From Beijerinckiaceae bacterium (lineage in GTDB: Bacteria; Pseudomonadota; Alphaproteobacteria; Rhizobiales; Beijerinckiaceae): 64,000 bases of DNA. A program made the translations under genes and the position numbers. The stretch spans positions 262,047-326,046 of the forward strand of contig JAPZTO010000006.1 of the NCBI GenBank assembly GCA_027532775.1, written 5' to 3'. Every line of letters starts with the position of its first letter. Position 1 is the first letter of the stretch. Under the pieces are notes generated by a model. The model was not told the DNA's origin, ran no database searches, and saw only the letters and a list, made by a program, of their open reading frames with translations. Shown one piece after another: positions 9,138 to 17,657 of this stretch.

Positions 9138-9292
9138 GGTGGTACCTCCAAAGATTTCGAGACCAATCGGGAGTTTACGAATTTGGCGTTGGAGACCGCT
9201 GCCTAGCCCGCTTTCCCTTGTCACCAGCTTTCTCCCCGGACCCCCCGAAAGAGAAAGCAAGTCAGCGACCGGAAACTCCCGTCGCGATTGGC

Positions 9293-9320
9293 ACCATACT
9301 CATGCGGGATTGTCGTTCAA
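9293..9320 (-). promoter_or_regulatory. Candidate porin promoter
   Basis: On the minus strand TTGAAC (9315-9320) and TATGGT (9293-9298) are separated by 16 bases and would give a leader of about 150 bases ahead of the porin ATG. The match is to the sigma-70 consensus only. The rest of the 367-base gap at 9138-9504 shows no gene that I can support. Confidence 0.35.
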
Positions 9321-9504
9321 CCTTCGAAACGGGGTTGGCCCGGTTCCGGGGCGGCTTTTCAAATCCATGTTGCGGATAAGTCACGCCCCTGTGAACGGGC
9401 TCGCCGCATTCCGTGTCAAAACGAGTCGAACGGTAAGAAATTCTTCATGGATCGCCACGTTTTCGCTGCTGCGCGGCGGTTCGGGGCCATGCAGGCCCCG
9501 GATT

Positions 9505-10323
9505 TCAGCCGGCGGGATTCGGCGGCGAAACAGCCCGATCCTGGGCTTCCCGGCGCCGGTAGCGCTGGATCGCGACGGGAATCATCCCGACATAGAGAAG
9601 CGTCAGGGCCGAGATCGTCTCGAAGGGATGGCTGAAGGCCAAAGCGAGAATCACGACCGCGCCGCCGAGAATCGCCAGGACCCATTCACGCGGGACCGGT
9701 GTGCCGAGGCCCTTGCCCGAGAAAGTCGGCAGGCGGGAGATGATCAGCGCGGTGGAAACCGCCGTCCAGAGGAGAATCAGCACCGACTCGCCGGCAAAGG
9801 CGGGAATTCCCGACAGGGACAGCGTGAGCGGCAGCATCACCATCATGGCGCCGGCGGGCGCCGGAACGCCGACGGCATAGGCCTTCTGCCAGGCCGGACG
9901 CTCCGGCCCGTCGATCATCACATTGAACCGCGCCAGGCGCAGGGCCATCGCGAAGGCGAGAAGCAGGCAGACGAGCCAGCCCGCGGTTTTCAGGACATGG
10001 AGCTTCCAGAAATAGAGAATCAGCGCCGGCGCGCAGCCGAAGCTGACGAAATCGGCAAGCGAATCGAGCTCGGCCCCGAATCGCGACGTGCCCTTGAGCA
10101 TCCGCGCGATCCGACCGTCGATCCCATCGAGGATCGCAGCCGCGAGAATCGCGATGGCGGCAGCCTCGAAGCGCCCCTCGATCGCAAAGCGGACGGCGGT
10201 CAACCCCGAGGCCAGGGCCGCCAGCGTGATCATGTTGGGGATCAAGAGGCGGATCGGCACGGGGCGGAACCGCCGCTGCGGCGGGGCCGGATCAGGCTCG
10301 AAGGGCGGAAAGATCGGGTCCAT
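9505..10323 (-). CDS. pssA: CDP-diacylglycerol-serine O-phosphatidyltransferase
   Basis: PssA (272 residues) makes phosphatidylserine from CDP-diacylglycerol and serine in the inner membrane, the precursor of phosphatidylethanolamine. The CDP-alcohol phosphotransferase signature DGIDGRIARML...GAELDSLADFVSFG is complete (about residues 66-95), with the four metal-binding aspartates in place. Several hydrophobic helices flank it. A short polar N-terminus rich in Pro precedes the first helix. It begins 9 bases after the psd stop, so psd and pssA form an operon, the common arrangement in alphaproteobacteria. Confidence 0.94.
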   Translation of the reverse strand: MDPIFPPFEPDPAPPQRRFRPVPIRLLIPNMITLAALASGLTAVRFAIEGRFEAAAIAILAAAILDGIDGRIARMLKGTSRFGAELDSLADFVSFGCAPALILYFWKLHVLKTAGWLVCLLLAFAMALRLARFNVMIDGPERPAWQKAYAVGVPAPAGAMMVMLPLTLSLSGIPAFAGESVLILLWTAVSTALIISRLPTFSGKGLGTPVPREWVLAILGGAVVILALAFSHPFETISALTLLYVGMIPVAIQRYRRREAQDRAVSPPNPAG

Positions 10324-10332
10324 GGCGTTCGG

Positions 10333-11031
10333 TCAGGCCACGCGGAAGCTGCGCGGCGGCTCTTTCGACGAAAGGTCGCACAGAACCGTCTCGCCGCCAA
10401 TCGCGCGCTGGCCTTCCGCCACCAGCGCCTGCGCACCTTCCGGCAGGTAGATGTCGGTCCGGCTGCCGAAGCGGATCAGGCCGAAGCGCTGGCCGGGCGA
10501 CAGATCCTCGCCCTCGCGGACGAAGCAGAGGATGCGGCGGGCGATCAACCCGGCAATCTGGACACAGGCGATCGGTCCGGCGGGCGAGTCGATCACCAGC
10601 GCGTTGCGCTCGTTGTCCTGGCTGGCCTTGTCGAGATCGGCATTGAGGAAGAGGCCCGGCGTGTAGGCGATCTTGCGGATCTTCCCGCCCACGGGCGTGC
10701 GGTTGATATGGACGTCAAAGACCGAGAGGAAGATCGAGATGCGCAGGCGCGGCGCGTCGCCGAGCCCGAGTTCGGCCGGCGGCGGGAAGTAGCCGATCAT
10801 GCTGACGCGGCCATCGGCCGGCGAGAGGACCAGCCCGTCCCGCGTCGGCGAGACCCGCGGCGGATCGCGGAAGAAATAGGCGACGAAGGCCGGCAGGAAC
10901 CAGAAGAGCCAGCCGACGGGCGGCACCAGCCAATGGACAAACAGGGCCAGCAGCACCGCCGCGATGATGAAGAGATAGCCTTCGGGATGTACCGGAACCA
11001 CGAATTTCCGGATCGAATCAACAACCGACAT
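10333..11031 (-). CDS. psd: Phosphatidylserine decarboxylase proenzyme
   Basis: Psd (232 residues, short bacterial form) decarboxylates phosphatidylserine to phosphatidylethanolamine. It cleaves itself at a Gly-Ser bond to create a pyruvoyl prosthetic group. The cleavage site here is G189-S190 in RFGSRTDIYLP, the short-form equivalent of LGST. Other visible motifs are SPADGRV near residue 70 and SVFDVHINRTPV near 103-114. Two hydrophobic segments near the N-terminus (about 19-53) hold it to the inner membrane. The ATG at 11031 has an AAGGAA site; the open frame extends 67 codons further upstream but with no conserved sequence. pssA follows 9 bases downstream. Confidence 0.95.
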   Translation of the reverse strand: MSVVDSIRKFVVPVHPEGYLFIIAAVLLALFVHWLVPPVGWLFWFLPAFVAYFFRDPPRVSPTRDGLVLSPADGRVSMIGYFPPPAELGLGDAPRLRISIFLSVFDVHINRTPVGGKIRKIAYTPGLFLNADLDKASQDNERNALVIDSPAGPIACVQIAGLIARRILCFVREGEDLSPGQRFGLIRFGSRTDIYLPEGAQALVAEGQRAIGGETVLCDLSSKEPPRSFRVA

Positions 11032-11327
11032 GCCGTTCCTTCTTTCTTCTGCGCCCGCCTCACAAGCGCGTGAGGTCATGACGCGGGCGGCTTTCTGCCC
11101 TGTTTCCGCCGCACCCATACCGGCAGGCTGCGGGGCAAGCAAGGTTCTGCTTCGGGGAGTGCTGCACCGCACATCAAGGAATGGCCGGTCAGGCTCCAAG
11201 GATTTTGCGGAATCACAGGAAGAGATCGCCAATCCGTGCCGAAATTTTCCGCCGGCTTTGCCAACTTGTCTCTTAATTGTCTTCCGTCTTTGGTATATAG
11301 TCCCTGCACAATAAAAGGAGGAGAACC

Positions 11328-11582
11328 ATGGATCACAATCTGGCCCTCTCCGCTGTCGGCTACGGCTCTGTCCGGGTGCTGCGCGAACGTCACTTCTCGA
11401 CCGATCCGTTCCTGCTGCCGGCCAACTGGATCCTGAAAAAGCCGGATCCTGTACAGTTCTGCCTCGAAGCCCTCAAAGTCGAGCATCCTGACTGGGTGGA
11501 AAAGATCGACGAGGAAACCCGCATCGCCATCCATGCCCGCCTGCGCGACGAAGCCCGGCGCGGCCGCATCACCCCGAGCTGA
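11328..11582 (+). CDS. Small conserved-looking protein of unknown function
   Basis: An 84-residue acidic and basic mixed protein that I do not recognise. It contains no membrane segment or signal peptide. The first half includes SVRVLRERHFSTDPFLLPANW, and the second half is a predicted amphipathic helix with many Glu, Arg and Asp residues. It is clearly a real gene: the ATG is preceded by an exceptionally good ribosome site (AAGGAGGAG, 11315-11323), the upstream DNA is AT-rich with TATATAG-like sequence at 11294-11300, and a textbook terminator follows 38 bases after the stop. It is monocistronic and faces away from psd. Confidence 0.8.
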   Translation: MDHNLALSAVGYGSVRVLRERHFSTDPFLLPANWILKKPDPVQFCLEALKVEHPDWVEKIDEETRIAIHARLRDEARRGRITPS

Positions 11583-11620
11583 GTTCACGCGAGCACCCCC
11601 CCCTGCCCGCCCGCGTGATG

Positions 11621-11652
11621 GCGCCCCGCACCCCCGGGGCGCTTTTTTTTTT
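11621..11652 (+). terminator. Rho-independent terminator
   Basis: The stem GCGCCCC / GGGGCGC (11621-11627 and 11636-11642) with an 8-base loop is followed by ten T residues. It ends the small unknown gene at 11328-11582. Confidence 0.93.
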
Positions 11653-11677
11653 ATGACGCGTCAGACTTGCGCCGCAT

Positions 11678-11725
11678 CAGACTTGGAGCCTCTTCAGACC
11701 TGGAGCCTCTTCAGACCTCGAGCTT
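11678..11725. repeat. Short tandem repeat at the 3' end of the ABC exporter gene
   Basis: A 17-base unit reading CAGACYTGGAGCCTCTT occurs at 11678-11694 and 11695-11711, followed by a partial third copy (CAGACCTCGAGCTT) that lies inside the last codons of the exporter gene. It looks like a small duplication starting from the coding sequence. Confidence 0.75.
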
Positions 11726-13600
11726 CTGGCGCAGGCTCGGTTCCTCGCCGGATTCGGCGCGTTTCAGCGTCTCGCGGGCGAGGTCGGCCTCGCGCTGCTT
11801 GTTCCACATGCCGGCATAGATGCCACCCGAAGCGAGAAGCTCCTCATGGGTGCCGCTCTCGGCGATGACGCCCTTGTCCAGCACGATGATCCGGTCCGCA
11901 TTCACCACGGTCGAGAGCCGGTGCGCGATGACCAAAGTCGAGCGGCCACGGCTCATCCGTTCCAGGGCGTCCTGGATCTCTTTCTCGGTGTAGCTGTCGA
12001 GCGCCGAGGTCGCCTCGTCGAGCACAAGGATCGGCGGGCCCTTGAGGATCGTGCGGGCAATGGCGACGCGCTGCTTCTCGCCGCCGGAGAGCTTCAGGCC
12101 GCGCTCGCCGACCTGGCTTTCATACCCATCCGGCAGCTGGCGGATGAGCGGGTCGATCTGCGCCATGGTGGCCGCCTCGGCGATGCGGTGCTCGTCCGCG
12201 CCGTCCTTCCCGTAGCCGATATTGTAGAGGATCGTGTCGTTGAAGAGCACGGTATCCTGCGGGACAATGCCGATTGCCGCGCGGAGCGAGCCCTGCGTGA
12301 CGTCGCGGATATCCTGCCCGTCGATCAGGATGCGCCCGCCGATGACATCATAGAAGCGGAAGAGCAGCCGCGAGAGCGTTGACTTGCCGGCGCCGGAGGG
12401 GCCGACAATCGCGACGGTCTGGCCGGGCGGAACATCGAAGGTGACGCCCTTGAGGATCGCGCGTTCGGGCACGTAGTGGAAGCGGACATCCTCAAAGCGG
12501 ATATGCCCTTCCGAGACCTCGAGGGGCCGGGCCGTCGGCGCATCCTCGACCTCGGCCTCGCGCTCGAGCACATCGAACATCTTCTCGATATCGACAATGG
12601 CCTGCTTGATCTCGCGATAGACCATGCCCATGAAATTGAGCGGCTGGTAAAGCTGGATCATCAGGGCGTTGACCATCACGAAATGGCCGACGCTCTTCTT
12701 GCCGGCCATCACATCCACCGCCGCGATGGCCATGCAGACCGCCAGCGCGATCGTGAAGATCACCGCCTGCCCGGTATTGAGGAAGGCGAGCGAGGTGTAG
12801 GTCTTGATCGAGGCCTTCTCGTAGGTGGCGAGGCTGCGGTCATAGCGGGCAGTCTCGCGGGCTTCGGCCCCGAAATACTTCACCGTCTCGAAATTCAGCA
12901 GCGAATCGACGGCCTTGGCATTGGCGTCGGTATCGCTGTCATTCATCGCGCGGCGGATTTCCATGCGCCAGACCGTGGCGCGCACCGTGAAGGCGAGATA
13001 GATCACGATCATCACGCAGACGATGACGACATAGCGCCAGTCGAATTCGAGCGCGAAGACGAGGATGACGAGGCTGAACTCGACGATGGTCGGGATGAGC
13101 GTCATCAGCGTCATCCGGGTCAGTTCCTCGATGCCGTTGCGGCCGCGTTCGAGAACCCGGGTCAGCCCGCCGGTCTTGCGCTCGAGATGGAAGCGCAGCG
13201 AGAGGCGGTGCATATGCGTGAAGGTGCGCAGGGCGAGCCGGCGCACGGCATTCATCGCCACCTTGGCGAACAGCCCTTCCCTCACCTGCGTGAAGACGAC
13301 CATGAGGATGCGCGTCAGCCCGTAAAGCGCGCTGGCGAGAATCGGGGCGCCGACCAGCCAGGGCCAGACCGCACCGGCCCCCATCTTGCCGCCGGTGGCG
13401 AGGACGAGCGCATCCGTCGCCCATTTGAAGGTGAAGGGCATCAGGATGGTGAAACCCTTGGCAACGAGGATCAGGACCAGCGAGATGGCGATGGTCCGCT
13501 GGAGATCGGGGCGATCCTGCGGCCAGAAGAAGGGCCAGAGCGTACGCAGCGTCGAGACGAGCGACGCCTCGCGGCGGAGGGATGAGGTCGGATTGGACAA
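11711..13600 (-). CDS. Atm1-type ABC exporter (fused permease and ATPase)
   Basis: A 629-residue half-transporter with an N-terminal six-helix membrane domain (about residues 30-330) and a C-terminal nucleotide-binding domain. The ATPase has Walker A GPSGAGKST, signature LSGGEKQRVAIARTIL, Walker B ILVLDEATSALD and the switch histidine in IAHRLSTV. The N-terminal region (ISLVLILVAKGFTILMPFTFKWATDAL) and overall order match the Atm1/ABCB7/HMT1 group, which exports glutathione-linked compounds, heavy-metal conjugates or Fe-S precursors. It would act as a homodimer in the inner membrane. The most consistent start is a TTG at 13600 preceded by GAAAGG. It is transcribed alone, convergent with the small gene upstream of 11652. 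Confidence 0.9.
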   Translation of the reverse strand: MSNPTSSLRREASLVSTLRTLWPFFWPQDRPDLQRTIAISLVLILVAKGFTILMPFTFKWATDALVLATGGKMGAGAVWPWLVGAPILASALYGLTRILMVVFTQVREGLFAKVAMNAVRRLALRTFTHMHRLSLRFHLERKTGGLTRVLERGRNGIEELTRMTLMTLIPTIVEFSLVILVFALEFDWRYVVIVCVMIVIYLAFTVRATVWRMEIRRAMNDSDTDANAKAVDSLLNFETVKYFGAEARETARYDRSLATYEKASIKTYTSLAFLNTGQAVIFTIALAVCMAIAAVDVMAGKKSVGHFVMVNALMIQLYQPLNFMGMVYREIKQAIVDIEKMFDVLEREAEVEDAPTARPLEVSEGHIRFEDVRFHYVPERAILKGVTFDVPPGQTVAIVGPSGAGKSTLSRLLFRFYDVIGGRILIDGQDIRDVTQGSLRAAIGIVPQDTVLFNDTILYNIGYGKDGADEHRIAEAATMAQIDPLIRQLPDGYESQVGERGLKLSGGEKQRVAIARTILKGPPILVLDEATSALDSYTEKEIQDALERMSRGRSTLVIAHRLSTVVNADRIIVLDKGVIAESGTHEELLASGGIYAGMWNKQREADLARETLKRAESGEEPSLRQKLEV

Positions 13601-13867
13601 GACAATGCCTTTCAGGCTGGCCCGGCGGCGGAGGCGCCTGCCCGCCGCTCCGGGACCGGCTGTCCCTCGGCGATGGCTGGCAGGCCGGACGGCGCCGACA
13701 GGTCAGTTCGGATTTTTTCTAATCTGGTCTGTCGCGGCGGCGAATCCAAGCCTTCCTCGCGGTCCGATCGGGAAATGCCGGCGGGCCGTGTTCGAAACGT
13801 CACGAAATCCTGCTCCGGCTATTCCCGGTCGCTTGCCTTTTTGCAGCCTTCACGAGACCTTGGACCC

Positions 13868-14449
13868 ATGAAAAATACCTTGATTCGATCTGTCTGCGTC
13901 TTCTGCGGCTCCGGCAACGGTTCCGAGCCGATCTTCATGGAATCGGCCGAAATGCTGGGCCGGTTGATGGCCGAGAACGGCATCCGCCTTGTCTATGGCG
14001 GCGGCTCGCACGGCCTGATGGGTGCCGTCGCGCGCTCGGTGCTCGGCCATGGCGGCCATGTCACCGGCATCATTCCGCATTTCCTCAAGAACAAGGAAAT
14101 CATGCTGGAAGGCGCGCAGGAGATGATCGTCACCAACGATATGCACGAGCGCAAGCGCCTGATGTTCGAGAAGGCGGATGCCTTTGTCGCCCTGCCCGGC
14201 GGGATCGGGACACTGGAGGAAGTGGTCGAGCAATTGACCTGGGCGCAGCTCGGCCAGCACAACAAGCCGATCCTGCTCGCCAATATTGCCGGGTTCTGGA
14301 AGCCCCTTCTGGTCCTGCTCGCCCATATGCGGGAGTTCCAGTTCATCCGCGCCGGGCTCGAGGTGCAGTACCTGGTGGCCGAATCCGTGCCCGAGATCGT
14401 GCCGATGCTGGAACAGGGCGCGCTGATGAAGAGCCGGCAGAGCGCCTGA
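13868..14449 (+). CDS. LOG-family nucleotide 5'-monophosphate phosphoribohydrolase
   Basis: A 193-residue protein of the TIGR00730/LOG family. It carries the Rossmann-like nucleotide motif GGGSHGLMGAVA and the family catalytic signature PGGIGTLEEVVEQLTW with its Arg and Glu partners. Family members hydrolyse nucleoside 5'-monophosphates to base and ribose 5-phosphate, acting on AMP or cytokinin ribotides. In bacteria the natural substrate is often unclear. The start at 13868 begins at the conserved N-terminus (MKNTLIRSVCVFCGSGNG), while the longer open frame upstream has no similarity that I can see. It is divergent from the ABC exporter. Confidence 0.9.
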   Translation: MKNTLIRSVCVFCGSGNGSEPIFMESAEMLGRLMAENGIRLVYGGGSHGLMGAVARSVLGHGGHVTGIIPHFLKNKEIMLEGAQEMIVTNDMHERKRLMFEKADAFVALPGGIGTLEEVVEQLTWAQLGQHNKPILLANIAGFWKPLLVLLAHMREFQFIRAGLEVQYLVAESVPEIVPMLEQGALMKSRQSA

Positions 14450-14615
14450 GGCCTCGTCCACTTATCGCCTGCTTGATCGTGAGTTGCGCAACGCTAACAA
14501 CTGCGCCATGACTGGTTGCGGGAAGCCCTTCGGGGCTCGGGGGTACGGGACGCGCTCAGGGCACGAAGGAGCGCCGTTTCCATTCCAGCGGCAACGTGCC
14601 TGAGTGGAGAAAGCC

Positions 14616-15002
14616 ATGCGGATTGTGACCGGATTGGCGAGCGTTGTTCTTATGATGGGCTTGGGCCATGGCGCCGCGATGGCGCAGCAGGCCAATGCGC
14701 CGGCAGCGGCCCCGGCTGCCCCTCGAACGGCCCAGCGCGCCGTGCCGAAGAACGCGGCGGAGATCATTCTCGCCAATGCCCGCAGCGGCGCGGTGGTGAC
14801 CGGCCTCTCCGTGACGAGTGCTGCCGGCAAGGCTGTCGCGACGCTGAAGAAGCCGCTTGAGCCGGGCAAGAAGATCACGATCAAGCTACCGAAGAATTCG
14901 GGCTGCACCTTCGCGGTCAATGCCTCCTTCTCGGATGATGCCGAATTCGACCAGACCGACGTCAATCTCTGCATGGACAAGACGGTCCGCTTCACGGATT
15001 GA
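14616..15002 (+). CDS. Small secreted protein of unknown function
   Basis: A 128-residue exported protein. A signal peptide (MRIVTGLASVVLMMGLGHGAAMA) is followed by an Ala/Pro-rich linker to about residue 40 and then a compact domain of strands (VVTGLSVTSAAGKAVATLKKPL, KKITIKLPKN) holding two cysteines (GCTF and NLCM) that could form a disulfide in the periplasm. I recognise no named family. The ATG at 14616 has GGAGAAAG ahead of it, better than the ATG four codons upstream. It ends 42 bases before the convergent cimA stop. The intergenic DNA there has only a weak GC-rich hairpin (15012-15028). Confidence 0.75.
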   Translation: MRIVTGLASVVLMMGLGHGAAMAQQANAPAAAPAAPRTAQRAVPKNAAEIILANARSGAVVTGLSVTSAAGKAVATLKKPLEPGKKITIKLPKNSGCTFAVNASFSDDAEFDQTDVNLCMDKTVRFTD

Positions 15003-15044
15003 GTGCGGTGGGGCCGGCCAGCCGCCGGCTCTCGTTGCTTGGGC

Positions 15045-16658
15045 TCACTCCGCCGGAACCTGGCTCCGCATCAGCTTGTAGATGATCGAATCCGTCAGCG
15101 CCTGGAACGAGGCGTCGATGATGTTCGGGGACACGCCCACTGTCGTCCAGCTGTCGCCGGCCTCGTCGGTGGAATCGATCAGGACGCGCGTCACCGCATC
15201 CGTCCCGCCCTGGAAGATGCGGACCTTGAAATCCGTCAGCTTCAGGCCCTTGATGTAACTCTGGTAGCGGCCGAGATCCTTGCGCAGGGCCTTGTCCAGT
15301 GCATTGACCGGGCCGTCGCCCTCGGCGGCGGAGATCATGGTCTTGTCGCCGACACGCACCTTCACCACGGCTTCGGAGAAGGTGACGAGATCGCCCTTGG
15401 CATTGTAGCGGCGCTCGACATTGACCTTGAACCGCTCGACCTTGAAGAAATCCGGCACGCGGCCGAGCAGCCTCTGGGCGAGAATGTAGAAGCTGGCATC
15501 GGCGCCCTCGTAGGAATAGCCGTTCGCTTCTTTCTCCTTCACCTCGTCGAGCAGGCGCGCGAGGCGCGGATCGTTCTTCTCGACCGTGATGCCCAGCCGC
15601 TCCAGTTCCGCAAGGATGTTCGACCGCCCGGCCTGCGTGGAAACCAGCACCATGCGGCGGTTGCCCACACGCTCGGGTTCGACATGCTCGTAGGTTTTCG
15701 GGTCCTTGATCAGGGCCGAAGCATGGATGCCCGCCTTGGTGGCGAAGGCGGAGGCCCCGACATAGGGCGCCTGCCGGTTCGGCACGCGGTTGAGGATCTC
15801 GTCGAAGCCGCGCGAGAGGGCAGAAAGCCCGGCCAGGGCCTCGCGCGTGACGCCGATCTCGAAGCGGTCGGCGTAATCCGACTTCAGCATCAGCGTCGGG
15901 ATCAGGCTGACGAGATTGGCATTGCCGCAACGCTCGCCGAGGCCGTTCAGCGTGCCCTGGATCTGGCGGGCACCGGCCCGGACCGCCGCGAGGCTGTTGG
16001 CCACGGCATGGCCGGTATCGTCATGCGCATGGATGCCGAGGCGGATTCCCGGCACGGCGGTCATGACCTCGGCGACGATCGCCTCCACCTCATGCGGAAG
16101 CGTGCCGCCATTGGTATCGCAGAGCACGACCCATTCCGCGCCGGCCTCGTGCGCGGTGCAGGCGCAGTCGAGCGCATAGCCGCGATTGGCCTTGAACCCG
16201 TCGAAGAAATGCTCGCAATCGATCAGGGCGCGCTTGCCGGCGGCACGGGCGGCCTGCACGGAATCGGCGATGCTCTCGAGATTCTCCGCCAATGTGCAGC
16301 CGAGCGCGAACTCAACATGGTAGTCCCAGCTTTTCGCAACGAAGCAGATCGCAGCGGATTTCGCCTGGATCAGGGCGGCAAGGCCGGGATCGTTCGAGGC
16401 GGAGATGCCGGCGCGTTTGGTCATGCCGAAGGCGGTGAAACAGGCTTTCGTCACCGGCGGCTTCTCGAAGAATTTCGTATCCACCGGGTTGGCGCCGGGA
16501 TAGCCGCCTTCGATGAAATCCACGCCGAGCCGGTCAAGCATGGCGGCGATCTTCTGCTTGTCGGCGAGGCTGAAATCGACACCCGTGGTCTGCGCGCCAT
16601 CGCGCAGGGTGGTGTCGAACAGATAAAGACGCTCCCGCTCGGGCGAAGGCGATGTCAT
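15045..16658 (-). CDS. cimA: (R)-citramalate synthase
   Basis: CimA (537 residues) condenses pyruvate and acetyl-CoA to citramalate, giving 2-ketobutyrate for isoleucine without threonine deaminase. It belongs to the LeuA-like DRE-TIM family: the N-terminal LFDTTLRDGAQTTGVDFSL holds the metal-binding Asp and catalytic Arg, and HAHDDTGHAVAN gives the two metal-binding histidines. The C-terminal third (after about residue 390) is the regulatory LeuA dimer domain. The size and the WDYHVEFALG segment point to CimA rather than LeuA. The ATG at 16658 overlaps the GFA-gene stop in an ATGA, so it is likely translated by coupling as the last gene of the cysS operon. Confidence 0.93.
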   Translation of the reverse strand: MTSPSPERERLYLFDTTLRDGAQTTGVDFSLADKQKIAAMLDRLGVDFIEGGYPGANPVDTKFFEKPPVTKACFTAFGMTKRAGISASNDPGLAALIQAKSAAICFVAKSWDYHVEFALGCTLAENLESIADSVQAARAAGKRALIDCEHFFDGFKANRGYALDCACTAHEAGAEWVVLCDTNGGTLPHEVEAIVAEVMTAVPGIRLGIHAHDDTGHAVANSLAAVRAGARQIQGTLNGLGERCGNANLVSLIPTLMLKSDYADRFEIGVTREALAGLSALSRGFDEILNRVPNRQAPYVGASAFATKAGIHASALIKDPKTYEHVEPERVGNRRMVLVSTQAGRSNILAELERLGITVEKNDPRLARLLDEVKEKEANGYSYEGADASFYILAQRLLGRVPDFFKVERFKVNVERRYNAKGDLVTFSEAVVKVRVGDKTMISAAEGDGPVNALDKALRKDLGRYQSYIKGLKLTDFKVRIFQGGTDAVTRVLIDSTDEAGDSWTTVGVSPNIIDASFQALTDSIIYKLMRSQVPAE

Positions 16659-17152
16659 GATCGGTGTTTCCAATCCGTCGTGTCGTGGTCGGGATGCTTA
16701 TAGGACAGGATGCTCGCATAGAAGGGCTCGCGCGCAGCCTGTTCGGCTTCACTACGCGTCGGGAGCGATGCAAGCTGATCGACCCAAGCCACGCGACTGT
16801 TGCGCGCCAGTTGCAATGCCGGAGCAAACCGATCCGGCTCATCCAGCGTGCAGATCATGATCTCGACAGCACCGCCATCCGCTTCATACGTCATTGGGGT
16901 TCCACAATCCGCGCAGAATCCTCGCTGTGCGGCGTTGGAGGAGCGGAAGCGCTTCGGGGCGCCACGCGTCCAGACCAAGGCTTCGGCCGTGGCCATCGGC
17001 GTAAAGGCATTGCCCACGGCTTTCTGGCACATCCGGCAATGGCAGATCGACGGATGGATGACAGCCTCGCAGGCATAACGCACTGCGCCGCACTGACAGC
17101 CTCCCGCAACCGAGCGGGCCTTTGCGTCGATGCGGTCCTTCGTCTCAGCCAT
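16655..17152 (-). CDS. GFA/CENP-V domain zinc protein
   Basis: A 165-residue protein of the glutathione-dependent formaldehyde-activating (GFA) fold. The zinc-binding cysteines are all present: GGCQCGAVRY, CHCRMCQKAVG and CADCGTPM. The fold is shared by Gfa, which joins formaldehyde and glutathione, but most family members have unknown substrates, so the enzymatic role is not assigned. The gene overlaps the upstream GNAT gene by 8 bases and the downstream cimA by 4, in the order cysS, GNAT, GFA, cimA. A cytosolic thiol-related task would fit its cysteine-tRNA neighbour, but this is inference. Confidence 0.9.
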   Translation of the reverse strand: MAETKDRIDAKARSVAGGCQCGAVRYACEAVIHPSICHCRMCQKAVGNAFTPMATAEALVWTRGAPKRFRSSNAAQRGFCADCGTPMTYEADGGAVEIMICTLDEPDRFAPALQLARNSRVAWVDQLASLPTRSEAEQAAREPFYASILSYKHPDHDTTDWKHRS

Positions 17153-17657
17153 TGGCGTTCGCCTTTTCCGGCAGGGTCTTCTTCATCGTGGTGTTGACCA
17201 GCCATTCATCGCCGCGCATCACCGTGTTCCGGGCCTGCATCGCGTAGCCGCGGGCGGCGAAGAATTCGCGGGCGGTTTCCGAGGCATCCACCGTCGCCGT
17301 CTCGGCGCCGCGCTGGCGCGCCAGCAATTCCATCACGTCGACCAGCGCCTTGCCGATGCCCTGCCCGGCATGATCGGGCGAGACATACAGCATCTCGATG
17401 ATGCGGTTCTCCTTGACTTTCGGATCATCCCGCAGGGCCGCAAAGCCGAGGATCTCGCCCTCCGCCTCGGCGAGGATGGTCAGCCAGCCGGCGAGCCGCG
17501 CGCCGAAGGCCTCGACATCATCGGCCGCACTGGCCCAGGCCGCGCGCTGGCCCTCGTCGTAATCCTCGACCGTCAGTTCCTCGATCGAGGCGGCGTAGAG
17601 ATCGGCCAGAGGCGCGGCATCGCGCGGGAGATAGGGGCGGAAGGAAATGGTGGTCAC
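17145..17657 (-). CDS. GNAT-family N-acetyltransferase
   Basis: A 170-residue GNAT acetyltransferase. The acetyl-CoA site is the strand and loop [23 protein letters not shown] (motif A, Q/RxxGxG/A form). The C-terminal part includes [30 protein letters not shown]. The acceptor is unknown. The start is a GTG at 17657 with a strong GGGAGG ribosome site, and it overlaps the cysS stop in a GTGA, so coupling to cysS is likely. Proteins of this subtype are often annotated only as GNAT family. Confidence 0.9.
   Translation of the reverse strand: MTTISFRPYLPRDAAPLADLYAASIEELTVEDYDEGQRAAWASAADDVEAFGARLAGWLTILAEAEGEILGFAALRDDPKVKENRIIEMLYVSPDHAGQGIGKALVDVMELLARQRGAETATVDASETAREFFAARGYAMQARNTVMRGDEWLVNTTMKKTLPEKANANG

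Noticed and set aside
7455-9206. A 583-codon plus-strand open frame
   Set aside because: It is antisense to the OmpA and porin genes, whose signal peptides and family motifs are clear. Its composition is typical of a shadow frame.
10333-11031. Psd lacks an LGST sequence and looked degenerate
   Set aside because: The short-form enzymes use a G-S pair in an FGSRTD context, which is present, so the enzyme should self-process.
15012-15028. GC-rich hairpin between the small secreted gene and cimA as a terminator
   Set aside because: The stem is only 6 base pairs and no T-run follows on either strand.
15003-16703. A 566-codon plus-strand open frame
   Set aside because: Antisense to cimA, which shows complete catalytic motifs.
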